42,210 nucleotides of DNA from a virus, in IMG/VR virus record IMGVR_UViG_3300031730_000011, positions 1 through 42,210 of that record; one strand, given 5' to 3'. Shown here piece after piece: positions 16,243-24,183 of the stretch. Each line of letters opens with the position of its first letter. The first letter of the stretch is position 1. Below the pieces are notes generated by a model. That model ran no database searches. It was given only the letters and a program-made list of their open reading frames with translations, and was not told where the DNA came from. The translations under genes and the position numbers were made by a program.

Positions 16243-16679
16243 CGCGTTTTAGCCGCCCGGTCGACGGCGCGCTGCAGCGAGTCCTTGAGCGCCTGCTCCG
16301 CATCGTTCCGCGAATCGTAGAAGGCGCGTCGAAACCATGGGTTGGCGGCCTGCTTGCGCGTGCCAAATTCGACAAATTTGACGGCGTAATAGGCGCCCTT
16401 GCCGGTGCTCATTACAGCGCTCGCGATATTTTTATCCCCATTTATAGTCACGCCGATCTTCAAGGTCGACTGCGCATACCCAGGCGCAACCAATAGCCCG
16501 CTGCGCAGCCGATGCGGCTCTGTGCCGACCGGAATATTCGCCTTTGCGCGCGCCAGCGCCGGCTTCATTGCGGCGCGCACAGCCATCTTCAAAGCTTTCC
16601 CATCATCGAGCTTGCCCAACGCGATGAGCTGCTTGGTGAGCGCGGCGACGCCTTCGAGAGTTGAACGAGTGGCTGCCAT
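16239..16679 (-). CDS. HK97 gp10-like head-tail joining protein, 146 aa
   Basis: Start ATG 16679 (GGGAG ahead), preferred over an upstream start at 16775 inside the collagen-like gene. C-terminal KFVEFGTRKQAANPWFRRAF is the hallmark of the HK97 gp10-like family. Likely a tail-side joining component. The collagen-like gene separates it from the head-closure gene, which is unusual. Confidence 0.85.
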   Translation of the reverse strand: MAATRSTLEGVAALTKQLIALGKLDDGKALKMAVRAAMKPALARAKANIPVGTEPHRLRSGLLVAPGYAQSTLKIGVTINGDKNIASAVMSTGKGAYYAVKFVEFGTRKQAANPWFRRAFYDSRNDAEQALKDSLQRAVDRAAKTR

Positions 16680-16680
16680 C

Positions 16681-18036
16681 TCAACTCCCCACGAGATAAA
16701 TCGCCGGAATAGACCCGGTCCCATCTGTCGTGGGGTTCCCCGTTGCCGGCAACGCACTGCCAGAGCCCGCCGCATATCGATGGCTGATGAGCGTCGTATT
16801 GTTCACCGTCCAGCCAAGCGATTGCTGAATGCCTCCTACCGCCAACGCGCGAATAGTCGCGGCGGCGGAACAGATTACCGAGGCCCAATATAGGGTCCCG
16901 GCGGTCAGAACCAGGCTCGCAGCGGCGCTTTTGTCGCCAGTGGTCGACGTATCGAGGCCAGTGACGGAGACCAATAGCGCGTTCGGCGCGTCGTCGCCGC
17001 TGACCACTTGATTGCTGTAGATGCCAATCGCCGCAGTTCCAGCGAGCAGGGTCGTCACAGAGATTTTCAGGGCTGTGAGCGTCACGTCCCTTGGAACGCT
17101 GAAAGGAATGAAGAATTGGCGAGAGGCCGTCATCGCGAGCGTAGTTAGCGCTGTCCCATTCTCGGCCCCTACGATCTTCGGCGTCGCGTTGCGCCTGGCC
17201 CAAGCTAATCCGCTCGGTCCCGTGGCGCCCTGCACGCCCTGGGCGCCTGTCGCGCCCTGAATGCCTTGGATACCCTGCGGTCCTTGCGCACCAGCGGCGC
17301 CAGTGGCGCCTTGCGCTCCAGCAGCGCCGGTCAATCCCTGAATGCCCTGTGCGCCGGTATCCCCCTTGTCGCCCTTTGCCCCCGTTGCGCCAGCGGCACC
17401 GGTCGCGCCCGTCGCACCCGTCGGCCCAGTTGCCCCGGTGTTACCCGTAGGGCCTGCCACGCCTTGCGGCCCGGTCAGACCCGCCACACCTGGCGCGCCA
17501 TCGGCGCCGGCCGGTCCCGTTGCGCCTTGAACGCCCTGCGTCCCCTGAGCACCGGTCAATCCCGTATCGCCCTTCAACCCTTGCGCGCCAGCCGCGCCCG
17601 TGGCACCGGTCGAGCCTATCGCTCCCGTTGGCCCCGTCGGACCGGCAGGTCCTATCGCGCCGGTTGCGCCCGTGGGTCCCGCTGCACCGGCATCGCCTTT
17701 GTCTCCCTTCGCTCCAGTGGCTCCAGCGGGACCGGTCAGCCCGATCGGCCCCTGAGCGCCGCTCGCGCCTATGGATCCCGCGACACCATCGGAACCATCG
17801 GCACCCGTATCTCCGCGATCGCCTTTCGAGCCCTGCGCGCCCGTATCTCCCTTCGGTCCCTGCGGCCCTTGTGGGCCTTGCGGTCCGGTCGATTCCAAAT
17901 CCACGCAATGCTGAGAGAGCGTCGCCAGGCGCACATAGCGGGCCATGCCTGGGCGCACGATCAGCACCATATCGTCATCATCGACCTGTGGCGCAATCTC
18001 CTCGGCCGGTATCCACCGCTTCTTGCCATTGCTCAT
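16681..18036 (-). CDS. Collagen-like fibre protein, 451 aa
   Basis: Residues about 50-275 are nearly unbroken Gly-X-Y triplets with frequent [15 protein letters not shown] and KGDTG. An N-terminal 48-residue module precedes them, and a C-terminal beta-rich domain (about 280-451) with SFFIPF-like and NTTLISHRY stretches follows. Such proteins make trimeric fibres on phage heads or tails. It is inserted between the head-closure and gp10-like genes and could be a head or collar decoration that binds surfaces. The sequence is lower complexity than its neighbours. Confidence 0.85.
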   Translation of the reverse strand: MSNGKKRWIPAEEIAPQVDDDDMVLIVRPGMARYVRLATLSQHCVDLESTGPQGPQGPQGPKGDTGAQGSKGDRGDTGADGSDGVAGSIGASGAQGPIGLTGPAGATGAKGDKGDAGAAGPTGATGAIGPAGPTGPTGAIGSTGATGAAGAQGLKGDTGLTGAQGTQGVQGATGPAGADGAPGVAGLTGPQGVAGPTGNTGATGPTGATGATGAAGATGAKGDKGDTGAQGIQGLTGAAGAQGATGAAGAQGPQGIQGIQGATGAQGVQGATGPSGLAWARRNATPKIVGAENGTALTTLAMTASRQFFIPFSVPRDVTLTALKISVTTLLAGTAAIGIYSNQVVSGDDAPNALLVSVTGLDTSTTGDKSAAASLVLTAGTLYWASVICSAAATIRALAVGGIQQSLGWTVNNTTLISHRYAAGSGSALPATGNPTTDGTGSIPAIYLVGS

Positions 18037-18446
18037 GGAATCGTCCCTGTTCGATATCCGGCCGCGTCGCGCCTGACGCAGGAGAGCTGCAGTTCGACCC
18101 GCAATGTGATATCCCGAACGGCGCCCTGAACGTCGTAGAAGTCGATAACTGGCGGCGACACCGAAGCATCGACGATATGCTTCAACCTAAAGATCGACGG
18201 AGCGCTTCCCTCAATGCCAGGACGCCAACGGATACGAATGCGCGTGAACAGATTCGACTGCACGGCGTTCGCGATGAAGGATTCTAGCGGCTTCCAATCG
18301 TCGATCGCGAAAAACACGTCCTTGGCGAACAGTGAATAGGTCGTGAGCGGCGTGCCGCTCGAATCCGTGCCGACGTCGAGCTTCTCCAAATCACCGACGT
18401 GGCGCAGTTCGCCAGATTGGGTTGGACGGATCTCGCGGCGCTTCAT
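18033..18446 (-). CDS. Head closure (head-tail joining) protein, 137 aa
   Basis: Belongs by content and position to the small head-closure family (SPP1 gp16-like). Motifs include [20 protein letters not shown] and DIQGAVRD-like beta strands. ATG 18446 overlaps the upstream stop. It would cap the connector after packaging. Confidence 0.75.
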   Translation of the reverse strand: MKRREIRPTQSGELRHVGDLEKLDVGTDSSGTPLTTYSLFAKDVFFAIDDWKPLESFIANAVQSNLFTRIRIRWRPGIEGSAPSIFRLKHIVDASVSPPVIDFYDVQGAVRDITLRVELQLSCVRRDAAGYRTGTIP

Positions 18447-18628
18447 GGCGACGGGCTCCGTTGCAATTTGAGCAGCATGTCAGCCCGGCGCAGCGCGCGC
18501 GCTGCAAGGTCCGAATTGTCGTCGACGAGGTCGCGCGCGGCGGAGATTTCGGCATGCATGAACATGGCGGCGAACACGATCCGCAATTGTTCGCGCTCCG
18601 TCGCATCCTCGCGCGCCGCTTCCTTCAT
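18443..18628 (-). CDS. Hypothetical helical protein, 61 aa
   Basis: ATG 18628 and both ends overlap neighbours (ATGA). Charged helical sequence (QLRIVFAAMFMHAEISAARD, then ALRRADMLLK). Unknown function; lies within the head-completion cluster. Confidence 0.65.
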   Translation of the reverse strand: MKEAAREDATEREQLRIVFAAMFMHAEISAARDLVDDNSDLAARALRRADMLLKLQRSPSP

Positions 18629-18840
18629 GGGCCTGCCTCGCCCGCGCCGTCGCCACCCGGGAGGATTCCCGGCAAATGTTGTGGCGAATCAGCGCGGGCA
18701 GTTGGCGGCTTCGTGGTGTATTTGATTTCGACGCGGCCTCTCGTCCGCTTCGCTTCAATGCGCCGCTCGACCTCCTCTAGCCGTTTGCGGATGGCCGCCG
18801 GCAGATGAGCGCGAACCCTGGTGCAGGCGCCGCAGCTCAT
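18625..18840 (-). CDS. Small Cys-containing protein, 71 aa
   Basis: Start ATG 18840 overlaps the connector stop. Begins MSCGACTRVRAHLPAAIRKR, a CxxC near the N-terminus, then a helix and a Pro/Gly-rich tail. Unknown; small proteins with this beginning occur in head genes of related phages. Confidence 0.62.
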   Translation of the reverse strand: MSCGACTRVRAHLPAAIRKRLEEVERRIEAKRTRGRVEIKYTTKPPTARADSPQHLPGILPGGDGAGEAGP

Positions 18841-19319
18841 ACGCCCAACGCAATCCGGTAGGGCCACAGCAGCGCTTCGGCACGCGTCTCGAGCAGTTCG
18901 AAATTATCCGTGTTGCGATCGAAGAGCGATTCCATGTAAAGCAGGATCGCTGCATAGACATCGCGGCGCAGAGGCCTCGCTTGATCCTGGTGGATGGGAT
19001 TATTGGCCCAATAGGTTTGCCAATGCTGCGTAGTCCAAATCGACTGCGGCCAATCAAGCCATTCGGGCCGCGGCAGCGGACAGTTCCAGGGTGGCGGATT
19101 GGGCGAATCGACCGGATCGGGCGCCGGCGTCTGATCGGAATCACGCGGGCTATCCAATTCCATGAGCTCGGCGAGCGATCGCTGCGTGAAATTTTCGGCC
19201 CAGTCCTCCGCCGCGCCGATCAGTTTCTTGATGCGCGTATCGTGGATCGTTAACCCGTCGTCAATCGAAAGCTGCGCTTTCGCGTCCGCCAGAGTCACGT
19301 AGGTTCCGAGATTGCTCAT
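18837..19319 (-). CDS. Head-tail connector (gp6-like), 160 aa
   Basis: Begins YVTLADAKAQLSIDD and AAEDWAENFTQRSL, the typical start of phage head-tail connector proteins (adaptor ring under the portal). It has a Pro-rich insert (about 60-100: PAPDPVDSPNPPPWNCPLP), then the C-terminal AILLYMESLFDRNTDN helix. It would join the portal to the head-closure ring. Confidence 0.85.
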   Translation of the reverse strand: MSNLGTYVTLADAKAQLSIDDGLTIHDTRIKKLIGAAEDWAENFTQRSLAELMELDSPRDSDQTPAPDPVDSPNPPPWNCPLPRPEWLDWPQSIWTTQHWQTYWANNPIHQDQARPLRRDVYAAILLYMESLFDRNTDNFELLETRAEALLWPYRIALGV

Positions 19320-20047
19320 CGGTAGTGTTCCTCAATCCAGCGATGTTTACGCCTCACCTGGGCCTGCCATGGGTCCGAGTGTCCGTGCATGACGACGAGC
19401 CTGCAGGTCGGCGGAAGCACTCCGCCGCGCGGTGCGATCTCATTGCGATAGGAATAGATGCCATCGACGTGCGTGAACTTCGGCTCATTCGGCCCAAGAC
19501 ATGCACCGATCCACGCCTGATCTGAACCGATATAATGTTTCGCCAAGCCTAAGAGCGGGGACTTCTTCGGATCGAACTTCTCCCAAAGCTGACGACGTGT
19601 GCCGGCCTTGTGCAAGATCAGCGAGCCGTTGTATGGAGTCCCGCGCGCGGTGTCGCCGTACATTTTGAAATCAACATCTACATTGAAGAGTTCAGTAATA
19701 TCTCCCGTGATCACGACGTCGAGATCAATAGAGACAAACCGCGGACCGATGAACTCCGCCGCTTCCTTCGAGAACATCTTCAGGCGCCGATAGCAACTCG
19801 GGTTCCCCCGGCCGTGCGGCGATGGAACATTCTTGAAGTCGTCCCACAGTTTGATGATGCGCACGCGTTCGTCAATGCCGGCCGCGTCATCCGTAATGCA
19901 GACGAGCTCGTGCGGCTTTTTATAATGCCGCTCCAGCATTGAGCGCAGGACATTGACAGTGGCCGCGGAGAACTGCGAGCGATAGCCCGTCGGGGCTACC
20001 CATTTCCAGCAGACAAAAACCAACGGAGGCGCGTGACCGTTCAGCAC
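19316..20047 (-). CDS. Glycosyltransferase, GT8-like, about 243 aa
   Basis: Start taken at GTG 20047 (GGTGAG ahead); TTG 20092 is a weaker alternative. Features: VFVCWKW early, ITDD, a DxD-like IDLDVVITGD (metal/sugar-nucleotide site), and SDQAW. These match GT-A enzymes that transfer sugars from nucleotide sugars. First of six modification genes inserted between the capsid and connector genes. Acceptor unknown. Confidence 0.75.
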   Translation of the reverse strand: MLNGHAPPLVFVCWKWVAPTGYRSQFSAATVNVLRSMLERHYKKPHELVCITDDAAGIDERVRIIKLWDDFKNVPSPHGRGNPSCYRRLKMFSKEAAEFIGPRFVSIDLDVVITGDITELFNVDVDFKMYGDTARGTPYNGSLILHKAGTRRQLWEKFDPKKSPLLGLAKHYIGSDQAWIGACLGPNEPKFTHVDGIYSYRNEIAPRGGVLPPTCRLVVMHGHSDPWQAQVRRKHRWIEEHYR

Positions 20048-20760
20048 TGGCTCACCAAATGATAAGGAAAGGTCAGGCGCAGCGGCCTCCAATTGGGAAT
20101 AAGGGCGCGCTCCGCTTTGATTTTGGGAATCCCAATGGCATCTTGCGGCTGCTTGCGCAAATAGGTCGTCGTCGAGGCATCAGGAATCGTTTCGCGCGGG
20201 ACGCGGGTCAGTAGCGCGCCCAGGATCTCGATGCGGGCATGCGCCGCGAGCCGATCCCGGAACTCTGCATCCGTACCGTAATATCCGGCGAAGCGCTCAT
20301 CGTATCCACCGATTGTCTCGTACATGGCGCGCGTCATGAGCCACGAGTTCGGGTGCGGCTTATAGGGCGTCTCATGCCAGGGATCGAGCGATTCCAGCGT
20401 GGTGCGATTGAATCGATAGACCGAATATTTATCGAGCTGGCGTGCAAGGACTGTCTCGAAGGTCGCCTGCGGCACGAGGTGATCGATGTCCGTGAGCAGC
20501 ACCCAACCGTGGGTCGCATTGGCCACGGCGATATTACGCGCCGCATCTTGATTCCAACGGATATCGACCTCGATCCGAAAAATCCGCACCGGCATCCCAA
20601 TCTTGCGCGCCTTCGCGGGACCGTCCGGCGATCCATCGTCGACCACAATCAATTCCAAATGAGATTTGATCTGCGGCGGCAGTTGATCGAGCCGCGAAAG
20701 CTGCAGCGCGAGCATTCCCGCGTTCCGATAATACGGCAGGCAGAGCGTCACGCGGCGCAT
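20041..20760 (-). CDS. Glycosyltransferase family 2-like, 239 aa
   Basis: Start ATG 20760; upstream in-frame sequence is a shadow of the next gene. Shows VTLCLPYYRNAGML, LIVVDDGSPDG (nucleotide-binding loop), RNIAVANATHGWVLLTDIDH (DxD equivalent) and GGYDERFAGYYGTDAEF. A GT-A fold sugar transferase. Its 3' end overlaps the next gene by 7 bp. Confidence 0.85.
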   Translation of the reverse strand: MRRVTLCLPYYRNAGMLALQLSRLDQLPPQIKSHLELIVVDDGSPDGPAKARKIGMPVRIFRIEVDIRWNQDAARNIAVANATHGWVLLTDIDHLVPQATFETVLARQLDKYSVYRFNRTTLESLDPWHETPYKPHPNSWLMTRAMYETIGGYDERFAGYYGTDAEFRDRLAAHARIEILGALLTRVPRETIPDASTTTYLRKQPQDAIGIPKIKAERALIPNWRPLRLTFPYHLVSQC

Positions 20761-21374
20761 TCGGCCCCCACCAGGCTCGCAGGGTCGATCCTGGGCCAGC
20801 GTTTGATCGGCGAACTGCTCGAACAGATCGCAACGGAGATCCCGACGCGCTCGAGCTGAATGGCAGCCGTATCGAACTGCCTCGACCACTCAGCAAGTTT
20901 CCCGGCGCCCGATCCACCTCCACCTTTCCACGGATAGTTGGGAAACCAATGTCGTTCACCTCTTGGTCCGAGTGCCATATCGAATCCGACGAGAAAAAGC
21001 TTTTGTGGCCTCATCTGGTAGGCCAAGTTCAGCGCACAGAATCCTGAGTTTGTCCCGTGAAGCGTTCCTCTCTCGTCGCTCAGCACGGTCGCTTTGTGGT
21101 CGTTCTCGAATAGATGTACGTGCTTCAATTCCCTCGGATCGACATTCTTCATGGTCGATCGACGCAGGAAGATCGCGCGCGTCGTGCTCCGCTCGATCAG
21201 TGCCCATCGATTCTCCGCCCATAGTCGATCCATGGAGACGCAAATATCCCAGCGCGGCGCGTAGTAGGCCGCATCGTTCACGGCAATCACCGTACCAGGG
21301 AGCTTGCGCAGATCGACTTTCGAGGCCGACCACCCGCCGGCGAGCACGGTCACTTGTTGGTATGGGCTACTCAC
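20748..21374 (-). CDS. DUF115-like protein, 208 aa
   Basis: Begins VTVLAGGWSASKVDL, then VIAVNDAAYYAPRWDICVSM, then NSGFCALNLAYQM and KLFLVGFDM. The arrangement (GGWSxS loop, D-x-x-W, GFD) is shared with the protein at 23185-23697 and with the DUF115/MAF-type group found near flagellar and polysaccharide glycosylation genes. Role unknown; likely a sugar or nucleotide-binding enzyme. GTG 21374 overlaps the upstream stop. Confidence 0.72.
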   Translation of the reverse strand: MSSPYQQVTVLAGGWSASKVDLRKLPGTVIAVNDAAYYAPRWDICVSMDRLWAENRWALIERSTTRAIFLRRSTMKNVDPRELKHVHLFENDHKATVLSDERGTLHGTNSGFCALNLAYQMRPQKLFLVGFDMALGPRGERHWFPNYPWKGGGGSGAGKLAEWSRQFDTAAIQLERVGISVAICSSSSPIKRWPRIDPASLVGAECAA

Positions 21375-22009
21375 CGCGCCTCCAGAAGCAGCGTCGAGAA
21401 TTTGGCGCCCTGATAAACCGTGTCGAGGAACTGGAACGCCATCCGCAGCTCATCCTCCCATTCCGGCTTGTTGCGCCTCACATCGACGATTAACTTTGTA
21501 TGGTGCGCGACAGAGCAGCGTCGCACCAACGGCAAATAGGTCGATGGTTCGAAGTGAAAGCACCAGGACCGGAAGCTCACGATGAGATCGACTTTGCGGT
21601 CAATGGCATATTCCGGCGCGCTCGCATCGATAAAATCGAAGTACTGCACGCCGTTCGAGGCTAAAAAGCGTTTCGCGACATCCATATCATTGAAGGTCTC
21701 CGAGTGCAGATCGACCACGGGCCGATCGGCAACGCCGTCGAGCAGCGTCACCAGGCACTCACCGCCGTAATGCTGATTGAGCAGCGCGTCGATGCCGCCC
21801 AGTCCCGAGCCCACATCGAGGATCGTGCGACAGTCCTTCGGCAGATACGGCTCGATCGCATCGAATTCGCTATAAAGAGAATTCGTATAGTGTTGCAGCC
21901 AGACTGCAGGGTCACTCGCGGCGAAATCAGAGATCGCGCCGCGCTGCAATTGCAAGAACGGATAGGCCTCGAGCGGCACGGTTAATCCTTGATCGCGATT
22001 GAGGCTCAT
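21371..22009 (-). CDS. SAM-dependent methyltransferase, 212 aa
   Basis: Start ATG 22009 overlaps the upstream stop (ATGA); longer readings into 22010-23092 are shadow. Motif I is ILDVGSGLGGIDAL (about residue 65), followed by LLDGVAD and FDFIDAS. A class I methyltransferase of unknown substrate; the setting suggests methylation of a sugar or surface protein. Confidence 0.82.
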   Translation of the reverse strand: MSLNRDQGLTVPLEAYPFLQLQRGAISDFAASDPAVWLQHYTNSLYSEFDAIEPYLPKDCRTILDVGSGLGGIDALLNQHYGGECLVTLLDGVADRPVVDLHSETFNDMDVAKRFLASNGVQYFDFIDASAPEYAIDRKVDLIVSFRSWCFHFEPSTYLPLVRRCSVAHHTKLIVDVRRNKPEWEDELRMAFQFLDTVYQGAKFSTLLLEAR

Positions 22010-23181
22010 GGTTTTGTCGCCACGATCTTGATGTCCTTGGATTGTGGCGGACTCACCACGCCTACGCTCCAGCCATTTGTCATTAGCTTGCCCACCCACC
22101 AATCGGCTGGGTGAACGGAAAGGTGGGCATTGCGTCCATCGGGCAAGATCGCATTGGCCGGTCTTGTCGAAATGACGAAATAGCCGACTTTGCCGGTGAT
22201 GCGATAGAGGTGATCGAGAACGGCGTCGAGCTTTTCTGGCTCCACATGCTCGAGCACGTCCGTGCAAACGACCAAATCGCACGGTTTCGGCATCTTGGCG
22301 CGCTCGGGGATCCCCGGATCGTAGCCCGAGACGCGAATCGGCTTGAGCGATTCGGCAAGGCGGTTTTCTCCGCACCCATAGTCCAGGATCGTCGCCGGCG
22401 AGAATTCCTGGATCAAATCGCGAACCGCGGAGGTATGTTTGGCGCCGTCCGCGCCCCAGGTGCGCTTGCGATGAAGTTCCGTGAGCTGGCCGCGATAGAA
22501 GTCGCTCGTGAGATCCCGCTGCGCGTACCGATAGGCGCCGGCGTGCCGCATGAACATCCCGATATGGCCGAGGTCGAGCGCATGGATGCCCTTGCGGGAC
22601 AATCGATAGGCGAGAACCGTCGCAGCCGTTCCCAGGCAGATGAGCACGGTCCCCTGCGCCTTCCCGACGGCGTTCTCGATTGCACTGAGCTCCGAATAGG
22701 CATGCTGGCGCGAGCCGATGACCTCGCGAACAGAGCGCGCTTCGGCGCCGATCATCTCCGTCGTGATCGATTTCTTGTCGCCGACCACGAGCGTGATGTC
22801 GCGATCCCTCCAGAGCGCGCGCACTTTCTCCCAATATTCCGGCGTATCGATCCACGGCGCGTTGTCGGGACGTGTGATGAAGCTCGAATAAAACTCGCCG
22901 GCTCCCAGCAAGGAGGTGTATTTCTGATCGCAGTACCGCGCCCAGCTCTCGGCGCGCGGACAGCCTGTAAACGGATTCGGGATCCCAACCATGAGTTGAG
23001 GTGTTGTATTGCGAAGGATCAACTGCAATTCTGTGGCCATTTTCCGATCCGGATGCTGAGAAGTGCAGCCGCCGCCGACCGCACATCTCCACTCACCATC
23101 CCCGAAGCGGGCGATCGAGCGCGTCTGCATCGCCTCGATGGTGCGCATCTCATCGATGATCTTGGGATACTTAAGCGCCAC
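22006..23181 (-). CDS. Two-domain protein: GT-D-type glycosyltransferase + methyltransferase, 391 aa
   Basis: N-terminal half has RFGDGEW, the hallmark of the DUF1792/GT-D sugar transferases, plus LVVGDKKS, LICLGTAATVLAYRL and ALDLGHIGMF. The C-terminal half (from about 260) has ILDYGCGENRLAESL and VCTDVLEHV, a class I SAM-dependent methyltransferase. A direct fusion suggests the same glycan is extended and capped by methylation (inference). The ATG start has no clear competitor. Confidence 0.8.
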   Translation of the reverse strand: MALKYPKIIDEMRTIEAMQTRSIARFGDGEWRCAVGGGCTSQHPDRKMATELQLILRNTTPQLMVGIPNPFTGCPRAESWARYCDQKYTSLLGAGEFYSSFITRPDNAPWIDTPEYWEKVRALWRDRDITLVVGDKKSITTEMIGAEARSVREVIGSRQHAYSELSAIENAVGKAQGTVLICLGTAATVLAYRLSRKGIHALDLGHIGMFMRHAGAYRYAQRDLTSDFYRGQLTELHRKRTWGADGAKHTSAVRDLIQEFSPATILDYGCGENRLAESLKPIRVSGYDPGIPERAKMPKPCDLVVCTDVLEHVEPEKLDAVLDHLYRITGKVGYFVISTRPANAILPDGRNAHLSVHPADWWVGKLMTNGWSVGVVSPPQSKDIKIVATKP

Positions 23182-23184
23182 GAT

Positions 23185-23697
23185 CTATCCCACGGCCGCG
23201 CGCGCCGCATCGATCTCGATGGGCAGTTCCGCTTCGATCGAAGACTGACGGAAGCATTTCAACGCGGTCTTCCGCGAGCAGTTCACAATGTCGATGCCAC
23301 GTTTCTCGGCATCGATCGCCAGGCCCTGCATCGCCTTCACCCATTGCGGATAGCGCCCACCATTGCCGAGCGTTTTTGGCGGGTGATCGCCGTGCCAGTG
23401 CGTCTTGCCATTCGTGCGCTGAAAGTCGAAGCCCAACAGCACAATCTTCGAGGCGCCCCACAAAGCGGCGAGCCCGATCGCTTGATACCCGCTGTTGTAG
23501 CCAGTATGGATTTTGTCCGGCGTCTTCGAGAGCCCGGGCGAATCGTAGCCGTAAATCCATCGGAGCTTGAACTGGTCGCGCGCCGCGCTCGCGCAGGTCC
23601 ACATTTCCGAGCCGCGAAATGTCGTCGCAACCTCCGCAAAGTAGTGCTGCCACCATGACGCATCGCAGCCGTAGAGCACATCCGCCCAGGGCGCCAA
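23185..23697 (-). CDS. DUF115-like protein; conserved N-terminus lies upstream in the same frame
   Basis: First conventional start is TTG 23697 (171 codons with stop). The same frame continues upstream with no ATG/GTG/TTG to about 23940 and encodes RWAGATVAIIASGPSLTRQD, a motif expected at the N-terminus of this family, then KIIVINTSFRLAPWADVLYG. So the TTG form would lack the nucleotide-binding-like loop. The frame is -1 to the gene at 23721-24086, and a slippery site lies at 23874-23880. A -1 frameshift would give a 300-residue fusion. Confidence 0.75.
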   Translation of the reverse strand: MAPWADVLYGCDASWWQHYFAEVATTFRGSEMWTCASAARDQFKLRWIYGYDSPGLSKTPDKIHTGYNSGYQAIGLAALWGASKIVLLGFDFQRTNGKTHWHGDHPPKTLGNGGRYPQWVKAMQGLAIDAEKRGIDIVNCSRKTALKCFRQSSIEAELPIEIDAARAAVG

Positions 23698-23720
23698 GCG
23701 AAAACTCGTGTTGATGACGA

Positions 23721-24086
23721 TTATTTTGCATCGGGTTCGGCAGAAATCGACGTCTTGACGCGTGAGCGACGGCCCGCTCGCGATGATGGCGACGGTGGCG
23801 CCTGCCCATCGTCCTTCGGTGCCGCCGAGTTTGGGTCTGGAGACAGCGGCGGCTGCGAGTCTGTCTCGGAGACTTTTCCCTTCGTGATCGGGGCTCGAGG
23901 AAACGCTTGATTGCGCTCCGGCTGCAACGTCGGTATCTGCGGCGCATCGTCATCGCGAATGACTTCGATCATGCCGCCCACGCGCTGCAGCTGCTTGACA
24001 TAGCCCTCCTCGCTCCAGAACTGATTGCCGATGCGCATGAAGCCGTAGCGGCTCTGAAAGGATTTCAAGGCTTTCACCTGAATCAT
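23721..24086 (-). CDS. Small structural-region protein, 121 aa; 0-frame product of a frameshift pair
   Basis: ATG 24086 follows a full AGGAGGTGAGG ribosome site. Residues 1-45 form a compact domain (KALKSFQSRYGFMRIGNQFW, then EEGYVKQLQRVGG); the rest is Pro/Ser-rich and basic. It lies between the major capsid gene terminator and the modification island. It shares 5' sequence with the predicted fusion to the DUF115-like frame. Precise role unknown; related phages often have small proteins of this kind beside the capsid gene. Confidence 0.75.
   Translation of the reverse strand: MIQVKALKSFQSRYGFMRIGNQFWSEEGYVKQLQRVGGMIEVIRDDDAPQIPTLQPERNQAFPRAPITKGKVSETDSQPPLSPDPNSAAPKDDGQAPPSPSSRAGRRSRVKTSISAEPDAK
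23840..23880 (-). other. Candidate -1 frameshift signal: G GGA AAA plus downstream hairpin
   Basis: 0-frame codons are AAG GGA AAA GTC, so G-GGA-AAA fits the heptamer rule. Six bases later a 7-bp stem (GAGACAG / CTGTCTC, 23867-23861 with 23846-23840) and 14-base loop could stall ribosomes. Slipping enters the DUF115-like frame, which has no start codon of its own before 23697. Confidence 0.7.
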
Positions 24087-24103
24087 CGGACCTCACCTCC
24101 TAG

Positions 24104-24150
24104 CCTAAAAAGAAACCCACAAGCGCGGCCCGTATTTCCGCGCCTGTGGG
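24104..24150 (-). terminator. Rho-independent terminator after the major capsid gene
   Basis: On the minus strand a 13-bp stem (arms 24150-24138 and 24128-24116, one G-U pair) with a 9-base loop is followed by TTTCTTTTT. It lies between the capsid gene and the next gene of the same operon, so it probably reduces read-through and gives more capsid mRNA. Confidence 0.85.
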
Positions 24151-24183
24151 CCATGGCTACATTCCTGAACAACCAGCGCCGGC

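Noticed and set aside
17266-18129. 287-codon plus-strand protein
   Set aside because: Antisense of the collagen repeats.
21371-23092. One 573-codon protein
   Set aside because: Residues before MSLNRDQ are out-of-frame shadow of the GT-D-methyltransferase gene.
22111-23658. 515-codon plus-strand protein
   Set aside because: Antisense shadow of the GT-D and DUF115 genes; biased residues.
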